64,000 nucleotides of DNA, from assembly GCA_031213475.1 (NCBI GenBank), contig JARUPZ010000025.1:6149676-6213675 (forward strand). Direction: 5' to 3'. A model generated the notes under the pieces. That model made no database searches, was not told where the DNA came from, and saw only the letters and a program-made list of their open reading frames with translations. Of this stretch, positions 22,801 to 34,505 are shown piece after piece. The translations under genes and the position numbers were made by a program. The DNA comes from Nereocystis luetkeana (lineage: Eukaryota; Sar; Phaeophyceae; Laminariales; Laminariaceae). Position 1 is the stretch's first letter, and each line of letters opens with the position of its first letter.

Positions 22801-23799
22801 GATCGACATATTATATGTAATTGGCGAAACGTGCGTTGTGCTCGGATCCCGTGTAGAACATATTTATAGTTTATGGTGGTCTAAAAACTCTGACGGTTGC
22901 CGGACCGAACACGATAACTCTCTGTCTATGAAGGCGTCATTTTTGTTAGTAACCAAAGGCTACTTCTGCTGCTGCTGTTGTTCGTGTAGTAACAATATAC
23001 CAGGTGGATGCGAGGAAGCGTGCGGACGTCGACCGACACTACGGCCAGCTTCAAACACCCACACCCTAACCATTGCTGTCCAAAGCGCGGCGTGCACGGA
23101 GTCTGTTTCCCCTTGGGTTTTGTTCTGATGAACAACATACGGAAAAATAGCCCCTCCGCCGGAAAATTCTACGAAAGGTGGCTGTTAGGCAGACAACAAG
23201 CTGATGTATAGCCGACAGGCCCGTGCTACGTACGGTAGGCCGTTAGCACGTGGATGTTCTGAGAATTTTATGGGGCTCCTCACTCGAGCATCCAGTAGCC
23301 AACTTCGAGAAAAGTTGAAGCTTAAAAGCCTACCCGCTACACGAAACACGCGGGGCTACCCGAGACATCTATCGGAAAACTCTAAACCTACACCCCGGAG
23401 ACAACGACACTGGGTGGCTCCTCCGATCAGGAGCTCGGTCAAGGAGAAACGGTCGGTCGATACTATAATTAAGTAAAAAACCCTACCGTAGAAGCATCTG
23501 GCTCAACCAACCGAGCTCACATTGAAATATACAAACTCTCATGTCCAACCCACCCATCCTCCCCATCTATCCATCTATCTCGGGGTGTTCACCGTTTTAT
23601 CTACTAGCCATTTTTCTGTTGGAGTTTCGAAACAAGTACAAGAGAGAACAAGCACACCCCTCCTTGTACGGCCAGTTCGCGTGATAGTTACAACATAATC
23701 AACAGTAGAGGTTTTTAGACGGGGAAAAAAAAAGCCCGAGGGTAAAGACCCGGCCCGCAAGTCGGGTTAGGAAGATGTTTTCGAAATAATACGAGTCGT
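22801..23799. other. Unassigned stretch
   Basis: Short overlapping frames only. No element termini or splice-flanked exons recognised. Confidence 0.4.
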
Positions 23800-24965
23800 A
23801 TCATGAGTCGGGTCGGGTCGGTTCGAGTCGGGTCAGGAGGTTTTCAAACCTTTCACGGGTCGGGTCTGGCCACCCTTACCTGGCCCGACCCGACTTGACC
23901 CGACCCTACCCGATCCGACCCTACCCGACCCGACCCGACCCGACCCGACCCGACCCGACCCGACCCGACCCGACCCGACCCGACCCGACCCGACCCGACC
24001 CGACCCGACCCGACCCGACCCGACCCGACCCGACCCGACCCGACCCGACCCGACCCGACCCGACCCGACCCGACCCGACCCGACCCGACCCGACCCGACC
24101 CGACCCGACCCGACCCGACCCGACCCGACCCGACCCGACCCGACCCGACCCGACCCGACCCGACCCGACCCGACCCGACCCGACCCGACCCGACCCGACC
24201 CGACCCGACCCGACCCGACCCGACCCGACCCGACCCGACCCGACCCGACCCGACCCGACCCGACCCGACCCGACCCGACCCGACCCGACCCGACCCGACC
24301 CGACCCGACCCGACCCGACCCGACCCGACCCGACCCGACCCGACCCGACCCGACCCGACCCGACCCTACCCTACCCGATCCGACCCTACCCGACCCGACC
24401 CGACCCGACCCGACCCGACCCGACCCGACCCGACCCGACCCGACCCGACCCGACCCGACCCGACCCGACCCGACCCGACCCGACCCGACCCGACCCGACC
24501 CGACCCGACCCGACCCGACCCGACCCGACCCGACCCGACCCGACCCGACCCGACCCGACCCGACCCGACCCGACCCGACCCGACCCGACCCGACCCGACC
24601 CGACCCGACCCGACCCGACCCGACCCGACCCGACCCGACCCGACCCGACCCGACCCGACCCGACCCGACCCGACCCGACCCGACCCGACCCGACCCGACC
24701 CGACCCGACCCGACCCGACCCGACCCGACCCGACCCGACCCGATCCGACCCGACCCGACCCGACCCGACCCGACCCGACCCGACCCGACCCGACCCGACC
24801 CGACCCGACCCGACCCGACCCGACCCGACCCGACCCGACCCGACCCGACCCGACCCGACCCGACCCGACCCGACCCGACCCGACCCGACCCGACCCGACC
24901 CGACCCGACCCGACCCGACCCGACCCGACCCGACCCGACCCGACCCGACCCGGACCTGACCCGAC
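23800..24965. repeat. (GGGTC)n / (GACCC)n pentanucleotide array
   Basis: About 1.1 kb of nearly perfect CGACC units. A variant block CTACCCGATCCGACCCTACC occurs at both 23906 and 24371, implying a 465 bp (93-unit) duplication within the array. On the minus strand the unit is GGGTC, giving more than 200 consecutive G-triplets with 2-nt loops, a strong G-quadruplex candidate. No stop codon fits in any frame, which explains the long frames across it. Confidence 0.97.
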
Positions 24966-25165
24966 CTGTGAGGTTTCGAAAAATTCCTGACGAGACCCGC
25001 GGGTCGGGGCCCTTCTTGACCCGTGAAGAGCCCTCTCTGGTGAAAATATGTCCGGATAATGACACCGACGCCACAGCAGTTCACTCCTCGGACAGATCAT
25101 CCGCGGATATACTTGTACATAGATTCCACGGCGAAATGGCTCGAAAAGCGATTGGTATCATCCAC

Positions 25166-25354
25166 CTACTGCACTCTCTGTAGGATACCTGTGGATGGTG
25201 TCCCGGACCCGCGCTCGGTCTCGGGTTTTCTCCTCCTGGCTTGGGCCTTCTTGCGCGTCGCCGCGGCGGTCTTCTGCCGCTTCTCGGCCGCCCGCTTGGC
25301 CTTATCTCGGGCGGCTTGCTGCATCCTTTTCGCGTCCTCTCGTCTTCTCTCCAC
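25166..25354 (-). CDS. Exon 14 (terminal): basic helical C-terminus
   Basis: Encodes 62 residues and a TAG stop. It opens VERRREDAKRMQQAARDKAK and continues with alternating Ala and Lys/Arg, then a PETERGSGTPST tail. The composition suggests a charged alpha-helix or coiled coil. The acceptor GGGAAG before GTGGAG has a weak pyrimidine tract. Phase 0 matches exon 13. A donor-like GTATCC lies inside (after ACACCATCCACAG), so the true stop could be elsewhere. Confidence 0.6.
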   Translation of the reverse strand: MERRREDAKRMQQAARDKAKRAAEKRQKTAAATRKKAQARRRKPETERGSGTPSTGILQRVQ

Positions 25355-28300
25355 CTTCCCATTCGCATAAAAAACAATCGATCGTGTGGTGGAAAGTCCG
25401 AAGTGAAATAATTTCATAAGGTGTCGCGAGAGGGGTGCTACAGTAGTACTTTTACGGGGGGGGAGATGGTCGATAGGACCTACGTTATACGTAAAAACCC
25501 ATATATTACACGAACGATTGTCAACGACAATATTTGTTCCTATTCAATATGGTCCCCTATTACTATTACGGGGGACCATAGTAAATAGGATCAAATAGTG
25601 TCAGTAAAAATAGGTATATTTAAGATTTTTGTGTTGCGGTAGGTTCCATTTGCAATGTTCCCCCGTAATAGTGGCATTTTTTTACGTACTATTAATACTG
25701 ATACGTACTCAGCCGAAGAATGTGAACCGTAACGCCTAACTCTCTCTATAACAACAAAGTGTAGATGGTTATATTATCGGTTCTCGATCTTGTTTGCAGA
25801 GGGCTCGCACTCGCACAGCAGTATGCACCGGCAGGAGCAGTTTACTGGCACGGATAATCTACTGATTGTGGCCCAGCCAGTATGAGTGCAATCACCCGGA
25901 GAGGCTTACGTTACATCTCACGGATGTCCAAGACACACGTCACATTACAGTACGCAAGGTCAATTAAAGCGTTTCGGGAGGGGAGTGGAGAGACAGTACA
26001 CCGCTGCACTTCAGTACACCGATTGATGTTTGACGACAGCATAGTCGTTACTAACTGAATCAGCCAGCGCCCAGCCTTACTGATGGGGCTTCTCAGCTGA
26101 AGAACCACCGAACACCGTGCGTTTTTTCAGAGCTGCGAGTTGGATGGATTTCAAAAAGTCGGCAGAGCTAGGTATTAGTTGTCTAGGTCATATTGTAGCT
26201 GAAGCTCAAGCGGTGCCAACTATACCACGACTGTCGGTTTCTCTTCGTTCGCTTGGGACTTGGCGCTGCTTACTACTTGGCTGGTGTTCGCCGACTAACC
26301 ACTGACCAGCTTATCGCCCAGGGCGAATATATCATGCACGGTTGGTATTCACATTGATTTATAAATGGCCCTTATATTTCATTCCAGGGTGGGAGTTGAC
26401 TAGTAATGGAACAGTTTTGAAGTGCTCCTACTCCAGATTCGAATGCATCGGTATGGACATTAGGGGTCCAGCTCGCATCGTCCGCGCAAGCGGGTGACGT
26501 TTGCCGATAATCCCCAAGTCTCCAATAGTCGATATCATACATACCTGGTGTATACAAAAAGTATTTTATTTTAAAAGAATCATATGTCACTGGCCTTCGG
26601 CACTACCACGTTTGGCCTCGGCGCCATCGATGCTTATGGGTTTCGTCCACGCCATGACCTGCGAGTAGATATCTCAGGTATCTCTCTCTCCCTTTCAGCG
26701 AGTTGTTCGACGGGGGGGAAACAATGCGCACCCCCGCAGCTAAGAAAGCATCCCCAAACAAGAAATCCCCTAGGAGTCGGATGAGCTTTAAAGAACACCG
26801 CTAGAAAACATAATGCCTAGCCAAACAATACATATATTGATTGCCTCGGTGACTTTTCGTGATCCAACTGGCAGCTCAACCCAGCACTGTTTTGACTTCG
26901 AATGTTAGGCAAGCACAACAATCACTAAGCAAAACGTCAGCGCTGACATTGAGATGATTGCTCGGTGATTATGGTGTATATCAAACAATAGCTCAGTCCG
27001 GGCTCCCGAACATTGAAACGGAATGCTCGGGATCAATCAGAGAGAGGGACGTTTCCTGCGGCGGCGGAGGAAAACAACGGGCCGACAGGAGTGCGTGCTC
27101 GTCACCTGAGCGGCCGCGGCTGCTAACTGGGCGTCGACTTGCTCCTCGTAAAGCTCGCCCCCGCCGTCATCGAGCGCTATCGGTTCCACCGCTTCCTCGT
27201 CGAACTTGACCCCCCACGTCAGCGATATCGCCGGTCGGTCATGAACGGTGGCGCCTTTTTCTGCGTGGAGGTCGTTACGGGTAGACACGGAGTGACAGGG
27301 AGTGGCATACCGACGCTTTCTGAGGCGTTCTACGACAGAGGTTCACCCTAAATTTTCTGAGGCTCCTCACTTGAGGAGGTCCATGCCTCACCCGAAAACT
27401 GACTTCAGCAAAAATTAAATTGCATCCCGATACGTTCTCCCATGACCCAAGTGTACAGAAACGTCCTTGCTCGAAAGAAGATTGGCATTCCGACGATTTT
27501 GGGTCAAGGAACCCCCGTTATCAAGAAAACATGTTAGCGGAAATGTGCTACCTCTACCGTAGAACGCATCTTCTACCATCGGAAAGTGCCAGAGGCAGCA
27601 CTGTTTTTTTCGGGAAAATTATTTCTGCCTGATGGGGCGAGCTGCTCATGGGCACTGAACAACTAACTACCCAATATCGTGTCCCGTGTATCCTCTCCCC
27701 CCCCCGCCCCCTTTCCCCGCTCTATGCTTTCATTGTATTCCCACACGGGTAGGTGACGACAGGGGCCTCACGCCTAAGAACCCCTTTATGTAGGACCGCA
27801 GACCCGTCTTGTGGACAAATTGGTTAGAATTTGAGTGAATCGTCCTCAGGACTGGACTGCGGTCTTAACCTCAGAAGGGTTTACTGAGGGATACCGCCGG
27901 GGATGTCTGTCATTCGCGGCTTAAGCTACCTACAAGGTACCTGGCATGCTGGGTTTGTTTGCGTATGCCTAGGACACGAGGTCGTTCATCGGTGTTGTGT
28001 CGACACGACAGGAGCCCGATCCTCAGATGAGGAATCACCGGATGGGAATATATGGACCGGTTGGTCTTCCTATTCTTGTCTGAATGGTGCCCATGTTTCC
28101 CACCAGAGTGGTGTTGTTCGTCGGGTTACACGTTCACGCGCCTGCAGTGGGTGGTGGGAGGAATCTCGGAAACCATTGGAGGGAGTCCTATCGTAGCGGG
28201 CGTGTTTTATGTTCTATATCGGGGTCGGGTCCTTCAGTAAGTATTCCCTCCCTCCCCCTCCTCCTCCACCTCCTCCTCCTCCTCCTCCTCCTCCTCCTCC

Positions 28301-31300
28301 TCCTCCTCCTCCTCCTCCTCCTCCTCCTTCTCCCCCCCCTCCTCCTCCTCCTCCTCCTCCTCCTCCTCCTCCTCCTCCTCCTCCTCCTCCTCCTCCTCCC
28401 CCTCCTCCTCCTCCTTCTCCTCCTCCTCCTCCTCCTCCTCTGCCCGTCGGTTCAGGCAGAACGATAAACTCTCCGCTTGGTGAACAGGTCACGATCTATA
28501 GAGATCATCCATGCTCTATATAAGCATCTAGATGCTGACCGATATTTCCACAGCTCCCGTCATATCACGATTTTAGATACGGTAGATCCTATTCTGCCGT
28601 TGTGAATTTTGCTGTGACTTCTTCCACGCATCGGCGGACGGGTCGCGATCTGGGTCACGATTTGTAGATATTTTGCGATCTAGATCCTCTAGATGCTGAC
28701 CGCTATTCCACACATCCGATGTATCGATTTCGGGTATATTATATCCTCTCCTGCGTTTGCTGAGACTTCTACCACGCAATTTGGCGGACACCGACCACGA
28801 TCTAAAGCGGCTAGATCCTTCGATCCTCCCGTTTCCGTGAGATGGTGACCGTGATTCCACACGTCGGCGGGCAGATCACGATCTACGAGTAGATCATCTC
28901 TAGATCGTATCCTTCAACAAAGCGGACGGGTTCACGCTCTCTGCATCATTTAGATTGTATCCTTCCGCCGGGAGATACTGACCGGCCCACGCATTGATTG
29001 GCAGACAGGCAGATCGCGATCTGCAGCAGTAAATCCCTTTGATCATCTAGATCATCTAGATCCTATCATGCCCTGCCGTTGCGAGATGGCGCGTCTCCCG
29101 CACACATCGGCGGACAGGTCACGATCTATAAACCCATCTACATCATCTACACCCTACTCTTCCGATAAGTATGAGACGCGCGGCAGGAGAAGCTGCGTGA
29201 TAGTATAACACCCCCGACATCCAACCCCAGGAAGCGCGTTCTACTCTCGCAATAGGTCATGCAGCAGAGTCTACGGTTTGTTCTCGTCCTGGCAGCGCAT
29301 GAGCCGGACTGTGCGGACCACAAATATATATCTGCCCTCTGAAGGATGTGAGCTCGATCACACAGATTAAAAATATATATATCCGCCCTTCTCGGAACGA
29401 CCTAGATCATCGTGAAGCAGAGTGGTGAGCGGTGACGATCTGCCCAATTTGTGTAGATCGTTCCACCCCGTCGATGATCTATCCGGGCCATTTTTGCCTT
29501 GTCGGGCTAATTTCTTTTAGAACTGCAGTCCTGTTTCGGGGGACAAAATCACTCAAATCCAAACTTTGTTCGTCCCCCAAATTTAGGCTGCGGTATTAAA
29601 ATGATTGAGGAAGAACGAAAGCCTTCTAGGGGGGTAACCGACGGCATCTAACGAAAAGACTGCTGTAGGCCGTCGTGAAAAACGCCTGCCACGATAGGGG
29701 GGGTAGCACTGTCCGGCCCGATCATTTTTCTGGCTGCCGTGTCTCCTTAAGGGTGCCGAAGAACGTTTGTACCATTTTTGTGGCGTGTTTTTTGTTCATA
29801 ACCTGGATAGACCATCCATAGCCGATTGCACCTTCTTTTGTTCCTAAAACAAAGGCCTAAAAAATGTCAGCTTTGGGGTCTTGGGCATTGTAGAGCTCTA
29901 ATTATAATGAGCAGCCCTAGGAGGGAAAACGTAGATGTACCCCCCAGTGGAAATCGAAATATAAAACAAGTGGACACCCCACGCTTTATTTTCTCCTAGC
30001 TCAAGACAGGGGACGGGGAGTGCTCGATATCATGCATCCCCGCAGTCGTAAAAAAACAAGTGAACACAACGGGAAAATATATATATTTTTGTTTTATTCT
30101 TCTGACCAAAAAATCCTAACCCGCTCATTGCCTGTTTCCGTGTTTTTTTATTGTATTATGCGGTGTGATATTCATATCTGAGTCCAAACTGATTTATATT
30201 CCCGCTCGACTTAGGTTTATTGAAGTAATAGCGGGGGGGGGGAGGGGGTAGTGCTGAAAACTTTGGCTGCCATTTGCAAGGCTGTGAGTATAAGGCAGGC
30301 CTTGGTTGGATAAGGCGTGCCTTGTCTAGTCGCTAGTTAGGTGGCGAAGCGGTCAGGCCAGCTCCTATAGCTGGATTAGTTTTAGTCGATAAGAATATCA
30401 CAAGTCGAGCCAATTGAGCCACGAGCTCACCGGCAAAATATGACAACAGAAGCAAAATAAATCCCTCAACCTATACAGCATGCAACAATTACGGGGGACC
30501 ATAGTTAATAGTACCAAATATTGTCTGTAAAAACGGTTAAATGTATAGGTTTTCTGTATGCTATAGTTCCTATTAACTATGGTCCCCCGTAATAGTACGA
30601 ATCCAGTCAACAGATTACACGCTGTAAATAGACGCGTTCTACGATAGAGGAAGCACATTTCCGCTAAACAAAAATCTGGGCGGCGGGGGTTCCTTAGGGT
30701 CGATGAACACGAGGAGTGTTTTTCAGTGTTTTTTCAGTACTTTCCCGAAATATCGGTATTTTCCTTCCTATATGAAAAAAACCAAAAAAATCCCGAGATT
30801 TCGGGAAAATACCGAAAAAAAACAAAAATCACAGCCCTCGTAAAAGATCGACCCTTAACCCAAAATCGTCGAAATAATGCCAATCTTGTTTCGAAAAATG
30901 ACGCTTTGTATTCGCTGGCCATGGGACTACTCATCGGGACGCAATTTGAGTATCGCTGAAAGTCAGTTTTCGGGTGAAGCAGAACCGCAGTCCCGTTCTG
31001 GGGACAATCCAGTCAAATTTCAAGTAGTTTTGTCCCCAAACGGGACTGCGGTTCTAAAGGGGTTAAGCGAGGAGACTCGGAAAATTAAGGGTGAACCTCT
31101 ATCCATCTTAGAACGCTCGACTAGTCCTCTCACTTTTTTCGACAACGTGCACGCCTTCAAGCACTGAGGCATGCCTTCAAGCCACCAAAGGGTTAGGTTT
31201 AGCTTGAAGACACAAATAAATATATATATACATACATATATACCTTCTTCGTCCTCGGCGTCCTTCGGTGCCGAGTTAGCCTCGTCGAATCCGGCCGAAG

Positions 31301-34300
31301 CGGCATCATCGACGACGTCGAACACTACCAGCGCGGCCAGGGCGACCTGCAGCTGCACGTCCCTCACTTCGCCGGTCATTTTCTGCCGCGTCCGTCAGGC
31401 CAAACCGCGAAAAGGCTCAGTAGGTACAGTTACCCAGTCATACTATACGCGGACAAGGACTCGTATGTAGAGAAGTAGTCGCTTATTTTCGTTTCCTACC
31501 TCGTTCGGATAACCGTGACACACACATAAGTGGTGTAGGGAGGAAGGAGCATATCAAGCGATTTTGGGTGGGGAATCGTAGCGAACAATAGCTCGTCGGT
31601 TTCCACTCCTTCGGCTCACAGCGGCGACGGTAGGGCCAGGAGGAACAATCCAGCGATGGCGGACAGCGGGTCAGGGCTCGGAGCGAAATATCGCATAATT
31701 GTCACGTTCTACGATCGTAGAGGTAGCACATTTCCGCAAAAAAAAAAAAAATGAATGACGAAATTTCCTCAACTCAAAAGTTTCGAAAAATTACATATTT
31801 GTATATTTGGGACATGGGATTATTCATCGGGATGCGATTCGATTTTTTCTGAAGTCAGTTTTCGGGTGAGGTATGAAGCTCCTTAAGGCCAAGTGAGGAG
31901 CCTCAGAAAAATAGGGGTGAACCTCTATTTCTACTTGTTCGGCCCACAGCCGTGACAAGTTATTTGGGAGGTGCTGTATATCATGCGAAAAAAAAAATAC
32001 ACGACTTCAAGGCTCGAAGTGAAAGATCGCTTCTTATCGTTTTTAGGCTTGTTCGGCCCACAGCGACGACAGGTGTTCGGGAAGGAAAATACAAGCGATA
32101 ACACACACTAAAGAGGGCTCGTATCGAAGAACCAAGAGCCCCTTGTCATTTCCTGCTTGTTTCATCCCACCTCGAACATATTTTAGAGATAATCACTCGG
32201 CGACAACACATAGACGGGGGCTCGTCGAGGAAAATCGTCTGTCACTTCTCTGCTGGTTCGGCCCACGAGCAGCGACACTTGTTTCGGGAGGAACATATCT
32301 CAGCGGTACCACGCAGATTAGCGCTCGAAGTGAAAATCGCTTCTTCTTGTCCTTCTCTGCTTGTTCGGCCCGCAGCGGCGACGGTGAGATGGAAACAAAG
32401 CTCCGAGCGATAAACGCAACGCATGAGAGGGCTCGCAGCGAACAACCGCCTGCCATTGTCGGCATATTTATCCCACTTCAGCAAAAGGGGTCACGGAGGT
32501 TTTCACGCATCTGGCGTGTACGTATGTTCGTGCGCTGGTTAAACGTGCACTACTTTGGATGAGTCTGGGAGGTGCGCACGTACCCAGTACGATCTACCTA
32601 CGCCACGAGGTTGAATAATCGTCCAGATAGATTACAAAAAAAAAAAAAAAAAACGGTGTCAGGTTTTAGGCGAGGTGGTTCGACAAACCCCGCCCCCCCC
32701 CCTCCCCACATTCCAAGCTTGATGCGAGCAATACCTAACCTGCCGGTGCAAACCCGATGTGCTCCGTCTCGGCATTGTAGAAGTGCGGGGGTCTATGGAC
32801 ACGCGACTACGGGCATGCATGGCATGAGTACCCCCCTCCCCCCCCGCCCGCCCCCCCTTCCGCCGAGCGCACTCTAGAGGCATAACTCTCTTTCATACCG
32901 TGACATGATGCTCGCCCCTACCGCACTGCAGTGGCATAGTTGTATGAGGGTATCCCGCATGCCCCCCCCCCCCCCCCCCCTCCCCAGAGCCTTACCTGGA
33001 ACTCCCGAATGAGCTCCGCGTCTTCCTTGGGTGCTGGACGGGGGGCCTCTCTCGTCTCCCCGCTCAAGAAGTCGTAGCAGCGCACGCGGAGGGTTTGGTG
33101 CCACTGGGATACGGTGACCAAGAGGTGCATCGGGTTGCAGTAGACGGCTCCTACCCCAGGCACCTGTTGGGTTTAGCCGCAGGCGCGCACGCGCACGAAT
33201 GAACGAACGAACGAACGAGCGAACGAACGGGGAGGGGGTTAGAGGGTTGGGATGTTTTGTGACGAAACTTTCGCGTTGTGGTTTTTCAATCCTGACCGTC
33301 GCTAATTTTTTTGAACTAAAAAGAAAAGCGCATGAGTTTGTCTCATCCGAAAGAGCTAACCTGACCCTTTTCGGTTAGCCCTTATTCTGCGAGCTACCCC
33401 TATACATACCTGGTAGCGTGCCACAAAAAAAAAGACTCATAGTTCAGATTAAAAATATATATTGAAAAAAAAACGCGACAGCTTTGCTCGCACCACCAGT
33501 CACAGCCATAGTTAAGCACATGAGACAGATCGGACAGATCATGATCTACGCAGATCAGCTAGATCATCTGTTACGGGGGACCATAGTAAGAAAGACCAAA
33601 CACTGTAGGTAAAAATAGAAAAATATATAGGTTTTTGTCTGTACCGTACATCCTATTTAATATGGCCCCCCGTAATAGACATACCAGGTAGTTATTATCA
33701 TCCGACCCTGTGACAGGCTGTGCAGGGTCTGCACAGTACGCATCCAACCCAGGAAACAGGGGATATAGATGATACAGACTTAACCGGGCCCACCCGGGAG
33801 TATGAGCTACATTATACATACATAGTCCGGCATACATGATAGATCTGGCTTGAAAGGCTTAGATCATTATGCGGGAATGATCTGCAGAGGATCTCTGTCC
33901 GATGTGCGCACCTTTATCACCCTCGCGAAAATGCAGGTCCCGAGCACCATACGTAGGTCGGTCGAGCAGCTGGGCTGCCCGCCATGTCTTCCCCCCTCTA
34001 GCGCTACTACTGTCGCCGCGGGCCTCCCGTGCGACACCTGGCAGCGCCATCAGAGCAAAATGGTTGGTGATGATCGGGAGAGGGCCCTTCCTCTTCGCTT
34101 GTGGTACGGTACAACTATAAACAAAATAGGTCATTTCGATATGCGAGTATGTATAGCTTTAAGAAAAAACTACTACTCCAGAACAAAAAAAATATTCTGG
34201 TGTTGATCCTTTTACGTGCAAAAAGTGAATACATTTTTGGGGTCAACGAAACTATCCGTGGGGAAAAAGAGCGCGATGGTTGACCCTGATCGCCCGCTTG

Positions 34301-34456
34301 AAGCGGGGACCAGCGTTCTCAATACTTCCGACACCTGCAGCATCAGCGGCGACGCGTTTTGATTTTCGGGGGTATGTTGGTAATCCGAGTGGTGTGGGTG
34401 AGTCTGTTTGCTTGAGCTAGAGCGGGTCTCGACACCACGCTCTCTCGTCCCCCCCC

Positions 34457-34505
<49 letters not shown>

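Larger units (their letters stand above)
30631..31117 (+). mobile_element. Element R copy 2 with two nested insertions
   Basis: GACGCGTTCTACGATAGAGG at 30631 and an AACCTCTATCCATCTTAGAA end near 31117. It is split by a ~160 bp hairpin element (about 30698-30853) and by a MITE-A copy (30980-31066). Confidence 0.8.

Noticed and set aside
23800..24965. Interstitial telomere
   Set aside because: The unit GGGTC does not match known telomere repeats of the TTAGGG or TTTAGGG type, and nothing suggests a chromosome end.
23833..25074. 413-, 354-, 244- and 232-codon open frames with perfect GSGRV or TRPDP repeats
   Set aside because: They are produced by the (GGGTC)n array, which contains no stop in any frame. 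No start, splice or non-repetitive coding sequence supports them.
28209..28523. Pro-, Leu- and Gly-rich open frames
   Set aside because: By-products of the (CCT)n microsatellite.
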